Assembly (NCBI GenBank): GCA_964427285.1
Contig: CAYRTS010000020.1
Location: 1-44,346 of the forward strand
Source: SPCO01 sp964427285
GTDB taxonomy: Bacteria > Chloroflexota > Limnocylindria > Limnocylindrales > CSP1-4
Direction of reading: 5' to 3'
DNA: 44,346 nucleotides
In this document: in pieces, positions 25,930 to 34,569 of the stretch
How positions within the stretch are numbered: position 1 is the stretch's first letter
Layout: each line of letters opens with the position of its first letter
The notes under the pieces: model-generated
What the model saw: only the letters and a program-made list of their open reading frames with translations
What the model was told of the DNA's origin: nothing
Database searches by the model: none
Made by a program: the position numbers and the translations under genes

Positions 25930-28236
25930 ATGCGCACCTATGCCCCGCTGGACACGACGGCGGTCCTGGCGGACCTGCTGGCGGAGCCGTCGCTCGCGCG
26001 CGGCGTCGTCCACCACGCGAAGCAGGCAGCTCGCCCGGCGGAGTACGCCGACATCCCGGACTGGCTGGACCCGCGAATCGTGACCGGATTGGCGTCGCGC
26101 GGCATCACCCGCCCGTATGTGCACCAGGTCGAGGCGCTGGAAGCCGTTCGCGGCGGCCAGGACATCGTGGTGGTCACCCCCACCGCGTCAGGCAAGACCC
26201 TGTGCTACGCGCTGCCGATCCTCCAGGCAATCGCCGAGGATCCAGCGGCCAGGGCGCTGCTGCTGTTCCCGACGAAGGCGCTCGCCCAGGATCAGGTCAC
26301 CGAGTTTGGAGAGCTCTCGAGGGCGGCCGGGCTGCAGGTGTTGACGTCGACCTACGACGGCGACACCCCGGCTCCGATTCGGTCGGCCATCCGGACTGCC
26401 GGCCAGATCGTGGCCACCAACCCGGACATGCTCCACTCGGCGATCCTGCCCCACCACACCAAGTGGTTCCAGTTGTTCGAGCAGTTGCGCTATATCGTCA
26501 TCGACGAATTGCACACCTACAGGGGCGTGTTTGGCGGGCATGTGGCCAACGTCCTGCGGCGGCTCCTGCGGATCTGTGCCCATTACGGGAGCCATCCGCT
26601 GATCATCTGCTGCTCGGCCACGATCGGGAACCCGGGTGAGCTGGCCGAGGCCCTGATCGGTCGACCGGTCCGCGTCCTCACCCGCAATGGAGCCCCGGCC
26701 GGGGAACGCCACGTGCTGCTGGTGGACCCACCCCTCCTGGATCCGGCGAGTGGGGCGCGTGGCTCGGCCATCACGCTTGCCCAGCGTTGGGCCCTGCCAT
26801 TTCTTCGAGCCGGCCGCCAGACCGTCGTCTTCGGTCGCTCGCGGGTCGCCGTTGAACTGCTTCTGACCGGACTTCGGGAGGCGCTGCGTGAGGGGTTCGG
26901 CCCACGCGCCCGGATCCGCGGCTATCGCGGTGGGTATCTGCCCACGGAGCGACGCGCGATCGAGCGCGGCCTGCGCGATGGCGAGATCCTGGGGGTGGTC
27001 TCGACCAACGCCCTCGAGCTCGGGGTTGACATCGGCCGCCTTGACGTATCGATCCTGGCCGGCTATCCCGGCTCGATTGCGGGGACCTGGCAACAGTTCG
27101 GCAGGGCCGGGCGGCGGGCCGGGACCAGTGTGGCCGTGCTCGTCGCATCCGGGGCACCGGTGGACCAGTACGTCGTCCACCACCCCGAATTCCTGCTGGA
27201 AGGCAGCCCCGAAGAAGCCAGGGCCGACCCGGACAACCTGCACATCCTGCTCGCCCACATACGCGCCGCCACGTTCGAGCTGCCATTCGACCCCGGCGAC
27301 GTGTTCGGGCCTGGCCCCGTGGATGACCTGCTGGCCTTCCTCGGTGAGGAGGGTCACGTCCGGCAGGCAGGCGACGGGCGGTGGTACTGGTCGAGCGAGA
27401 ACTTCCCGGCATCGGAGATATCACTCCGAACGGCCGCCCCCGAAAACGTGGTGATCATCGATACGACGCCGGACCGCCCGCGGGTGCTGGGGGAGGTGGA
27501 CCTCTTCTCCGCCCAGGTCCTCGTCCATCAGCACGCCATCTACATCCACGAGTCGGTCCAGTACCACGTCGACAAGCTCGATTGGGGCGAACGCAAGGCC
27601 TATGTCCACAAGATCGATGTGGACCACTACACCTACGCCAACCGAGCGGTGACGCTCAAGCCGCTCGACGTCTTCGACGAGGCGCCCGCGGCCGGTGGCC
27701 GGCGGATCCACGGCGAGGTCATGGTGGCCAGCCTCGTCACGCTCTACAAGAAGCTCAAGTTCCTGACCGACGAGAACGTTGGCTGGGGTCCGATTGACCT
27801 TCCGGAACTCGAGCTCCAGACGACGGCCTACTGGTTGACGGCTGAACGCGCCGAAAGTCGGTGGCGACGGGATGAACTCGATGTTGCCCTGCCAGGGGCG
27901 GGGCGAGCCATCCAGACCGTCGCGAGCGTGCTCCTGATGGTGGATCCGCGCGATCTCGGGCTGGTCAGCCAGATCCGCTCTCCACACCATGAGGCACCCA
28001 CCATCTACCTGTACGAGGCCGTTCCGGGAGGGGTGGGCCTGTCTGAGCGCTTGTGGAGACGACATGACGAGTTGATCGCGGGGGCCGCGGACCTGATCTC
28101 GGGTTGCAACTGCGAGGCAGGCTGTCCGGCCTGCACGGGACCTCGCCTGGAGCCTCACGTGAACGCCAAGCTCCTCGCCCTGCGCCTCCTGGCGGACCTT
28201 GGTGCTCCGCTGCCTGCGCTCGTGGCGGTCGGATGA
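25930..28236 (+). CDS. mrfA: DEAD/DEAH-box helicase MrfA (YprA family)
   Basis: MrfA is a superfamily 2 DNA helicase that acts with MrfB in a UvrABC-independent repair pathway for mitomycin damage in Bacillus subtilis. The 768-residue protein has TPTASGKT (Walker A, 83-90), DELH (192-195), SAT (229-231) and a second RecA domain with VVFGRSRV, STNALELGVDIG and QQFGRAGRRAG. A C-terminal four-cysteine cluster GCNCEAGCPACTG (C726, C728, C732, C735) matches the family's metal-binding site. The long open frame upstream of 25930 is not coding. A GAGG lies 6 nt before the ATG. The stop overlaps the next start (ATGA). Confidence 0.93.
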   Translation: MRTYAPLDTTAVLADLLAEPSLARGVVHHAKQAARPAEYADIPDWLDPRIVTGLASRGITRPYVHQVEALEAVRGGQDIVVVTPTASGKTLCYALPILQAIAEDPAARALLLFPTKALAQDQVTEFGELSRAAGLQVLTSTYDGDTPAPIRSAIRTAGQIVATNPDMLHSAILPHHTKWFQLFEQLRYIVIDELHTYRGVFGGHVANVLRRLLRICAHYGSHPLIICCSATIGNPGELAEALIGRPVRVLTRNGAPAGERHVLLVDPPLLDPASGARGSAITLAQRWALPFLRAGRQTVVFGRSRVAVELLLTGLREALREGFGPRARIRGYRGGYLPTERRAIERGLRDGEILGVVSTNALELGVDIGRLDVSILAGYPGSIAGTWQQFGRAGRRAGTSVAVLVASGAPVDQYVVHHPEFLLEGSPEEARADPDNLHILLAHIRAATFELPFDPGDVFGPGPVDDLLAFLGEEGHVRQAGDGRWYWSSENFPASEISLRTAAPENVVIIDTTPDRPRVLGEVDLFSAQVLVHQHAIYIHESVQYHVDKLDWGERKAYVHKIDVDHYTYANRAVTLKPLDVFDEAPAAGGRRIHGEVMVASLVTLYKKLKFLTDENVGWGPIDLPELELQTTAYWLTAERAESRWRRDELDVALPGAGRAIQTVASVLLMVDPRDLGLVSQIRSPHHEAPTIYLYEAVPGGVGLSERLWRRHDELIAGAADLISGCNCEAGCPACTGPRLEPHVNAKLLALRLLADLGAPLPALVAVG

Positions 28237-29618
28237 TCGACACGGGCACCAGGCTGGCCAATCGCCTGGAACGCTACCGAGCGGCAACGCAGGGCGTCGT
28301 CCCAGGCGATCGACGACCGGTCGCCGGAGGTGGGCTGGATCTCGCCCGCCACCTCGCGGTCGCGCTGGATGGCGAAATCCTCACGACCGGGGAGGGCACG
28401 ATTGTCCGCTGTGAGGTGCCCACACGACCGATCCCCGTCGATCGCGAACGCCTGGCCATCCTGCCCGGCCAGCCGCCAGCGTGCGTCCCCCTCGTCTGCC
28501 TGGACACAGAGACGACCGGGCTGGCGACAGCCGCGGGCACCCTGGCCTTTCTGGTTGGGCTTGGCTGGTGGGAGGGAGATCGATTCCGCCAGGTCCAGTT
28601 GCTGCTACCCGATCACGCTGATGAACGTGCTCTCCTGACCGCACTGGCGGCCACCATCGCCCCCACGGCGTGGCTGGTCACCTACAACGGGCGCGGGTTC
28701 GACTGGCCCCTGCTGGTGGCGCGCTACCGCCTCGCACGGCGAGCCGCTCCAGTGCACGACGGGCACCTCGATCTGCTGCCCGTTGTCCGCCGGCTTTTTC
28801 GGCACAGGATGGCCAATGCACGCCTACGCACGGCCGAGGCGAACGTCCTGGGGCTCCATCGTGTCGGCGATGTCGAGGGCTGGGAGATACCCGCCCGCTA
28901 CTTCCAGTTCCTGCGCGATGGTTGCGCCGATGCGCTCGTCGAGGTGGTCCGCCACAACGACCAGGATGTCCGTTCGCTGGCCCGCCTCCTCGCGCATCTC
29001 GAGACGCATTTCGGCGATCCCGATCGGCGAGCCGGCGCGGTGTCAGGCGATCTGGCTGGGCTGGCGCGTTCGTTCGCGAAGGTCCGGCGGCTTGATGAGG
29101 CCCTCGAATGTCTGGAGGCCGCCTTCCTGCGCGCGGACAACGACTCCACGGTCCCTCGGCAGATCATCGCTCGCGAATCGAATGCCACCAACGATGTGCC
29201 TTGGTGGTCTTCACGCCGGCCGGCGGACTTCGGCGGCCGACCAGGGCGGCAGCCCAACCCAGGCGGAGCCTCGCGGAGCGCGGCCTTCGACGCGCCGTGG
29301 ACAATCGAGCGGATCGCGATTGACCGCGCCCATCTCCTGCGCCGTCTCGGTCGCCACCGCGATGCCGCCGTTGCGTGGGATGTGCTGGCGGCAGGAACCG
29401 GGCGCGGCGCCATCCTCGCCGTGATCGAGCTTGCGAAACTTCAGGAGCACCGGATCCGCGACCGGCGCGCAGCCATGGCGACGGTTGCGCGCGGTTTAAC
29501 CCTGATCGAACGGCGTCGTCGTCTTGGGTGCCCCGAACCTGCCCTCGAGACCGATCTGGCCCGGCGTCACGCACGGTTGCAGCGGTGGCGCGCTAGCGCT
29601 AGCGCGGTCGCGCCGTAG
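28233..29618 (+). CDS. mrfB: MrfB/YprB-like RNase H-fold exonuclease
   Basis: Predicted DEDDh exonuclease and partner of MrfA. Of 461 residues, the catalytic core shows D91 and E93 in CLDTETTGLA, D157 in TYNGRGFDWPLL, and H241...D245 in HNDQDV. This is the full DEDDh set. The C-terminal 190 residues carry helical repeats (LARSFAKVRRLDEALECLEAAF, AIDRAHLLRRLGRHRDAAVAW) like TPR units. The ATG overlaps the mrfA stop by 4 bp, matching the conserved yprA-yprB pairing. Confidence 0.9.
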   Translation: MIDTGTRLANRLERYRAATQGVVPGDRRPVAGGGLDLARHLAVALDGEILTTGEGTIVRCEVPTRPIPVDRERLAILPGQPPACVPLVCLDTETTGLATAAGTLAFLVGLGWWEGDRFRQVQLLLPDHADERALLTALAATIAPTAWLVTYNGRGFDWPLLVARYRLARRAAPVHDGHLDLLPVVRRLFRHRMANARLRTAEANVLGLHRVGDVEGWEIPARYFQFLRDGCADALVEVVRHNDQDVRSLARLLAHLETHFGDPDRRAGAVSGDLAGLARSFAKVRRLDEALECLEAAFLRADNDSTVPRQIIARESNATNDVPWWSSRRPADFGGRPGRQPNPGGASRSAAFDAPWTIERIAIDRAHLLRRLGRHRDAAVAWDVLAAGTGRGAILAVIELAKLQEHRIRDRRAAMATVARGLTLIERRRRLGCPEPALETDLARRHARLQRWRASASAVAP

Positions 29619-29750
29619 CACCGGCGGCCGAGCCGCCAACCGCGTGGATGGTCGTCGCTCAGGTCTCGACTCTCCGACCCACCGTGAACCATCTCGATCG
29701 TGGGCTCCGGCATCCGGCTCCTCGCTGGCGGTCCGCTCCAAGCTCGGTCG

Positions 29751-29756
29751 TATACT
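29751..29756 (+). promoter_or_regulatory. -10 box TATACT upstream of the acidic protein gene
   Basis: TATACT, followed about 24 nt later by AGGGAG and then a GTG. No clear -35. Confidence 0.45.
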
Positions 29757-29790
29757 GCCCGCCCGACCAGACCGCATGCAGGGAGTCGAC

Positions 29791-30204
29791 GTGTTCTTCT
29801 TTGAGCTGCACGAGGGCGACAACGAGGTTTATTCGGACGTCCTGGTCGTCAGCGAATCGGAGTGGGAGCCGCAGGAGTTCCTCGAGCTCGTCCAGTCCAT
29901 CCGTCGACGCGTCCAGGATCGGTACCACCATGAGACCCTGGTCGAGGCGATCGCCATCGAGCTCGAGCGTGATCACGGGTTCATCTACGTCAGTGACGAC
30001 CAGCTCACGGCTTCGGTCAATGTCTCGACCGAGGAGAGTGACAACTTCCTGGCGACGCTCGAGGTCGAGCGAGCGGAGGTCGAAGACGATCGAGACGATG
30101 ACGATGACGCCGACGATGACAACGAGGACGACCCGGGTATCGGACGGCGCAACTACCGTTCCGTCCTCGCCGAATTCGACCCGGGAAGCGACCGCCTGAA
30201 CTGA
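29791..30204 (+). CDS. Acidic protein of unknown function
   Basis: About 137 residues from GTG 29791, chosen because AGGGAG lies 5 nt upstream. ATG 29776 would add five residues. The sequence opens VFFFELHEGDNEVYSDVLVVSESEW and continues with two predicted alpha/beta segments. It ends in a run of Asp/Glu (DRDDDDDADDDNEDD) before RRNYRSVLAEFDPG. I do not recognise the family. It has its own -10 box and lies convergent to ychF. Confidence 0.65.
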   Translation: MFFFELHEGDNEVYSDVLVVSESEWEPQEFLELVQSIRRRVQDRYHHETLVEAIAIELERDHGFIYVSDDQLTASVNVSTEESDNFLATLEVERAEVEDDRDDDDDADDDNEDDPGIGRRNYRSVLAEFDPGSDRLN

Positions 30205-30222
30205 CGTCCCCACGGTTGGTCA

Positions 30223-30278
30223 CGCTGCGCTGGCGCGCCCGACCCAGCCCCGCTGCGCTGACGCGCCCGACCCAGCCC
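30223..30278. repeat. Two 28-bp direct repeats between convergent genes
   Basis: Adjacent copies differ at one base (CGCTGCGCTGGCGCGCCCGA versus the same with GACGC, followed by CCCAGCCC). They fill most of the gap between the acidic protein gene and ychF. No hairpin with a T tract was seen. Confidence 0.8.
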
Positions 30279-30294
30279 CGCCGACCCCGGCTCC

Positions 30295-31398
30295 TCAGCG
30301 ACTGAACAAGATCTCGAGGACGTCTCCGTCATGGACTCGGTAGGTCCTGCCTTCCGAACGCAGACGACCGGCCTTGCGCGCCTCGGCCATGGAGCCCAGC
30401 CTGACCAGGTCGTCATAGGCCACGGTTTCGGCGCGGATGAACCCCCGGGCGAGGTCCGTGTGGATCGCTCCCGCCGCGTCGACGGCGGTCGAGCCGCTCG
30501 GGATGGGCCACGCTCGCACCTCATCCGGTCCGGCCGTCAGGAACGAGATCAGCCCCAGCAATCGGTACGACAGCCCGATGACGCGATCGAGCCCCGACTC
30601 GGCGATCCCGAGCTCCGCCATGAAGACGGCCGCCTCCTCCGGCTCCAGTTCCCCCAGTTCCATCTCGATCCGCGCGGATAGCGATTCAACGATCGAATGC
30701 TGGTGGCGGTACCCGTCCGTGACGCGTTCCGCGAGAGCGACTGCCGTGCCTAGATCCTTCTCACCGACGTTGAGCAGGACCAGGACCGGCTTCTGGGTCA
30801 GGAAGCGGAAGCCGCGGATCGCCTTTTCCTCATCGGGATCGAGGTCCTGATCGCGGATCGGCGAGCCGGCCTCCAGCCCGGCATGGATCCGGGTGATCAC
30901 CACCTCCTCGCGCTCAGCCGCTTCCCGTTCAGCTGGCGTGCCGTGGCGGCCACTGCCCTTGAGCCGCTCCAGGCGGCGCTCCGTCATCGCGAGGTCCGCC
31001 AGGATGAACTCAAGGTCGAGCCGCTCGAGGTCACGCGCGGGGTCGATACTCCCGTCGGGATGGGGGTTGGCAGGATCCTCGAACGTTCGAACGACATGGA
31101 GCAGCGCGTCGGAGTCGCGTAGCCGGGCCAGATGATCGGGCGGCAGCTCCTCCGTGCCGATGTGCCCGTCCGTCGATGGCAGGGGCGCCGGCATGTCCAC
31201 GTAGGTCACATCCGCCTGGACGATCTTCTTTGGCTTGAAGATCGCGGCCAGTGCCTCGAGGCGCGGATCGGGCACCTTGACCACGCCCACGTTGAGGGTG
31301 ACCCCGCCGTATCCGCCTGTCTCGGCGTGGCCCCGGGTCAGGGTGTTGAAGACAGTTGTCTTGCCCGAACCGGCAAGCCCGACGATGGCAGTCTGCAT
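30295..31398 (-). CDS. ychF: Obg-like ATPase YchF
   Basis: Ribosome-associated P-loop NTPase that prefers ATP. The 367-residue length is standard. The G1 loop reads GLAGSGKTTVFNTLT (7-21), divergent from the common GLPNVGKST. VTYVDMPAP is the G3 region. NVGEKD replaces the NKxD guanine-specificity motif, as expected in YchF. A coiled insertion and a C-terminal TGS domain (AWPIPSGSTAVDAAGAIHTD...GFIRAETVAYDDL) complete it. ATG 31398 lies 7 nt after TACCAT with no SD, so it is probably leaderless. Confidence 0.94.
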   Translation of the reverse strand: MQTAIVGLAGSGKTTVFNTLTRGHAETGGYGGVTLNVGVVKVPDPRLEALAAIFKPKKIVQADVTYVDMPAPLPSTDGHIGTEELPPDHLARLRDSDALLHVVRTFEDPANPHPDGSIDPARDLERLDLEFILADLAMTERRLERLKGSGRHGTPAEREAAEREEVVITRIHAGLEAGSPIRDQDLDPDEEKAIRGFRFLTQKPVLVLLNVGEKDLGTAVALAERVTDGYRHQHSIVESLSARIEMELGELEPEEAAVFMAELGIAESGLDRVIGLSYRLLGLISFLTAGPDEVRAWPIPSGSTAVDAAGAIHTDLARGFIRAETVAYDDLVRLGSMAEARKAGRLRSEGRTYRVHDGDVLEILFSR

Positions 31399-31405
31399 GG
31401 ACGCG

Positions 31406-31411
31406 ATGGTA
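31406..31411 (-). promoter_or_regulatory. -10 box TACCAT, leaderless start of ychF
   Basis: TACCAT ends 7 nt before the ychF ATG and no SD is present. The gap to the upstream dehydrogenase gene is only 45 bp. Confidence 0.45.
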
Positions 31412-31443
31412 ACGGCGATGACGTCCTGGGGATGCCGGCCACG

Positions 31444-32457
31444 TCAATAGCCGGCGTCGGGATCCACGATATTCAGCAACGGTTGGCCAGCGGCGTAGCG
31501 GCGCAGGTTGTCGCAGAACAGCTCCATGCTGCGGTCGAGGACCCGCCCGCTTGACCACGCGGTGTGTGGCGTCACGATCACGTTCGGGAGATCGTAGAAG
31601 GGCGAGTTGGGCGGAAGCGGTTCGTCGCGAAACGTGTCCAGCACCGCGCCGCCCAGTTCCCCCTCGCGCAATGCGCGGAGCAGGGCCCGCTCATCGACCA
31701 GCCGACCCCGGGCCACATTGATCAGCCAGGCGCCGGGCTTGACCATGGCCAGGGTCTGGGCGCCGATCAGTCCGTCGGTTTCAGGAGTCAGCGGGGCCGC
31801 CAGGACGATGAAGTCGGACTCGGCCAGCAAGTCCGGGAGGGCATCCGGGCCGCGGACCTGGAGATGCGCCGGGTCGGTGGCGTCGTCCGCCTCAGGCCCG
31901 GCATGCCGGCGCACTGCCACGACCCGACAGCCGAAGGCGGAGGCCAACTCCGCCACGGCCTGCCCAATCGAGCCATAACCGATGACGCCTACCGTGACGT
32001 CGCGCAACTCCGCCCCCTCGAGTGGCTGCCAGGTCCGTTCACGCTGCAGCTCCAGGAGCTGCGGGAGACGCCGACTGACGGCGAGGATCATCATCAGGAC
32101 GTATTCGGCAATCGGGCGGCTGAAGACCCCGCGCGCATTGGTCACCAGCAAGCCCCGGTCACGAGCGGCCGGCGTCAGGGCTCGCTCGACGCCGGACGTC
32201 GCGGTATGCACCCAGGCGAGACGCGGGGCGCGCGCCAGCAACCGATCAAAGGCATCGGCACTGAGCCAGCCGCGGAGCATCACGTCGACGTCGTCAAGCG
32301 GCCCGTCAGCCAGGCCCTCCACCGAGACCATCACCAGTCGAGCGCCGGGTGCCGCAGCGCGGATCCGTTCAAGGTCGCGGGATCGGTAGCGTGCCGACAG
32401 GATCGGGCTCAACGCGATGGCGGTCGGCGCGCCCCGGCGGGGTTCCGATTCACTCAT
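31444..32457 (-). CDS. D-2-hydroxyacid dehydrogenase, NAD(P)-dependent
   Basis: A 337-residue member of the D-isomer-specific 2-hydroxyacid dehydrogenases. The nucleotide-binding motif is VIGYGSIGQAVA (158-169). Catalytic residues are R250 (NVARGRLVDE), E279 (DTFRDEPLP) and H298 (TPHTAWSS). The substrate cannot be assigned; glyoxylate/hydroxypyruvate-type acids are possible. Its ATG overlaps the DUF2342 stop (ATGA). It is the last gene of the murI-DUF2342 run. Confidence 0.9.
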   Translation of the reverse strand: MSESEPRRGAPTAIALSPILSARYRSRDLERIRAAAPGARLVMVSVEGLADGPLDDVDVMLRGWLSADAFDRLLARAPRLAWVHTATSGVERALTPAARDRGLLVTNARGVFSRPIAEYVLMMILAVSRRLPQLLELQRERTWQPLEGAELRDVTVGVIGYGSIGQAVAELASAFGCRVVAVRRHAGPEADDATDPAHLQVRGPDALPDLLAESDFIVLAAPLTPETDGLIGAQTLAMVKPGAWLINVARGRLVDERALLRALREGELGGAVLDTFRDEPLPPNSPFYDLPNVIVTPHTAWSSGRVLDRSMELFCDNLRRYAAGQPLLNIVDPDAGY

Positions 32458-33647
32458 GACGCGGACACATCCAGGACCCGGCCGATCCAGAGATCCGGCG
32501 ACTCGATCTCGCCATCGCGCGGCAACGTCTCGGGTCCTGCCCAGAGGCGAACCAGGGCGTCGGGTCCCCGCTGTGTGGCAATCGCGCGGACGAATTGTTC
32601 ACCTTTTCGATACTGCTCCAGCTTCAGGTCGAGACCGGTCAGACGCAGCATGGCTCGTTCGAACGGCGTTCGACGCGCCCGACGCTCATGGAACCGGGCG
32701 CTGATCCGGGCAACGTCGGGGACCAGGTCGCGCCCGACCTCATCCATCACGTAGTCGCTGAAGCCCTCCAGCAGGCTCATGACCGCCTGGGTCTCGCGAA
32801 AGAGCGCCCGCTGCTCGGCCCCCATCAGGTGCTCCAGCCAATGGTCCCCGCCGCGCTCGCCGCGCAGGGCACTCCCCAGACCGCGCAGCGCCTCCCGCCC
32901 GAGTCCGGGGACGTCGTTCGAGAAGATCCGAAGCTGGCGGGTGAGGCGCTCGGCGAGATACGGGCGCAGCCACGGATGTGCCTCGAACTCCCAGGCATGC
33001 GTTGTTTCGTGCAAGGCGATCCACATCGTGAACGACTCCTGGGGAACGCCCAGCGCTCGAGCGGTGGCCCGGATGTTCTCCTCGACAAAGAGCAGTCGGC
33101 CCGGGGCCGCATCCACGGACAGGAGCGCCAGATCGTACTGGCCGAGAACGCGCGTCCCCATAAACCCCAGCAGGAGGCCGAGTTGCCGATTGGTGACCCA
33201 GCGGTTGGCCAGGGCCAGGGCGGCCTTACCCAGGCCGCCTCCCGGAGGGACGACCTGGTCGAGGAGGTCCCGCTCCAGCAGCCCGATCAGCGCCGCGAAC
33301 GAGCCGATATTCGCGCGGACCCAGTCGGCACGATTGACAACACCCACCCGCTCGACCACGCCCGGCAGCGCTGAACCGAGCGCCGCCGTCAGGGCGGGCA
33401 CGATCCGGTCCATCGCCGCCGCATATCCCGGCTCGGCTGCCCGGAGATCAGCTGGTCCAAGGGCGCCGGGCGCCGAGGCGAGACGGCCGATCGCGATCCG
33501 TTCGACTTCCGCCCAGTCAACGAGTCCGCGCCGGGCTTCGCGCTCCGCGCGGCGACCGACGACCGTCGCGGCGGCTCCAACGGCCGATCCGATCAGGAAG
33601 CCGACCTGCCAGACCCGGTCAGATTGCCAGCGCGGCCGCGGGGTCAT
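32454..33647 (-). CDS. DUF2342 family putative zinc metalloprotease
   Basis: The 397-residue protein contains HETTHAWEFEAHPWL, an HExxH zinc-binding motif at 213-217 with a downstream acidic/aromatic context typical of DUF2342. This family is annotated as zinc-dependent metalloprotease or 'F420 biosynthesis-associated' in Actinobacteria and Chloroflexota. A weak hydrophobic stretch (VGFLIGSAVGAAATVVG, 15-31) near the N-terminus may be a membrane contact. Both ends overlap neighbours by ATGA. The substrate is unknown. Confidence 0.87.
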   Translation of the reverse strand: MTPRPRWQSDRVWQVGFLIGSAVGAAATVVGRRAEREARRGLVDWAEVERIAIGRLASAPGALGPADLRAAEPGYAAAMDRIVPALTAALGSALPGVVERVGVVNRADWVRANIGSFAALIGLLERDLLDQVVPPGGGLGKAALALANRWVTNRQLGLLLGFMGTRVLGQYDLALLSVDAAPGRLLFVEENIRATARALGVPQESFTMWIALHETTHAWEFEAHPWLRPYLAERLTRQLRIFSNDVPGLGREALRGLGSALRGERGGDHWLEHLMGAEQRALFRETQAVMSLLEGFSDYVMDEVGRDLVPDVARISARFHERRARRTPFERAMLRLTGLDLKLEQYRKGEQFVRAIATQRGPDALVRLWAGPETLPRDGEIESPDLWIGRVLDVSAS

Positions 33648-34561
33648 CGCGCGCGAATCTCCAGGTGGACCTGCTCCACGTCCGGAAATGCGGATCCAAA
33701 CAACCGGCTGGCCAGCGCGTGGAAGGTCCCGGGATCGCCCGTCGTCAGCTGGAGATGCACGGCGGCCTCCCCGGTGACCGGCCCACTGTCGGTCGGGGTC
33801 GTGATCGAGTCTTGTCGCTCACCGTCGCCGGCCGGGGCCTCAAGGCCGTTGACGGTCAGCACTTCCGCGAGCGCGGAGGCCGTCGCAGTCGCCGAGTCGA
33901 CAATGGCGACCCGCTCCCCCACCGCCGCAGCGATCACGGCGTGGAGCAACGGATAGTGCGTGCAACCGAGCAGCAACGTGTCGATCACTGCGCCAGGTGG
34001 CTTGGGGAACACGAACTCGCCGGCAGCATCGCGCTCACCGAGCAACGGCGCCAGTGCTGCGGCCACGGCCAGCTCCGCGACCGGCCCGGACAGGTGGCCC
34101 GCCTCGACCATGGGCACCAGGGCCGGTGTCGCGTGCTCATAGATCTCGATCGCCGGGTTCTCGTCCTTGATGGCCTGGAAGTAGGCATGCGATCGGATCG
34201 TGGCCGGCGTCGCGATCACGCCCACCCGTCGGTTGCGGGTGGCGAGTGCCGCCGCCGACGCCCCCGGCCGGATCACGCCCAGGATCGGCAGGTCGTACCG
34301 GCTTCGCAGCGCCCGGATCCCCACGGCCGTCGAGGTGTTGCACGCCACCACGATGGCCTTCACATCACGGTCAGCCAGCGCATCAAGCGACTGGCGCGAG
34401 AAGGCCAGCACCTCGTCATCGGACCGCGTGCCGTACGGCGCACGCGCATTGTCTCCCAGGTAGATCGTCGATTCGCCCGGCAAACGACGGACCAGCTCGC
34501 GAAGAACGGTAAGTCCGCCCACCCCGGAGTCGAAGACTCCGATCGGTCGCCGATCCGCCAT
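33644..34561 (-). CDS. murI: Glutamate racemase
   Basis: Provides D-glutamate for peptidoglycan. The 305-residue protein has the FDSGVGGLTV opening and both catalytic cysteines, C74 (ACNTSTA) and C200 (GCTHYPLL). An extra segment rich in Thr/Gly (about 240-275) interrupts the C-terminal lobe. The ATG is 8 bp after the receiver-ATPase stop. The 3' end overlaps the DUF2342 start (ATGA). Confidence 0.95.
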   Translation of the reverse strand: MADRRPIGVFDSGVGGLTVLRELVRRLPGESTIYLGDNARAPYGTRSDDEVLAFSRQSLDALADRDVKAIVVACNTSTAVGIRALRSRYDLPILGVIRPGASAAALATRNRRVGVIATPATIRSHAYFQAIKDENPAIEIYEHATPALVPMVEAGHLSGPVAELAVAAALAPLLGERDAAGEFVFPKPPGAVIDTLLLGCTHYPLLHAVIAAAVGERVAIVDSATATASALAEVLTVNGLEAPAGDGERQDSITTPTDSGPVTGEAAVHLQLTTGDPGTFHALASRLFGSAFPDVEQVHLEIRAR

Positions 34562-34569
34562 GACCGCGG

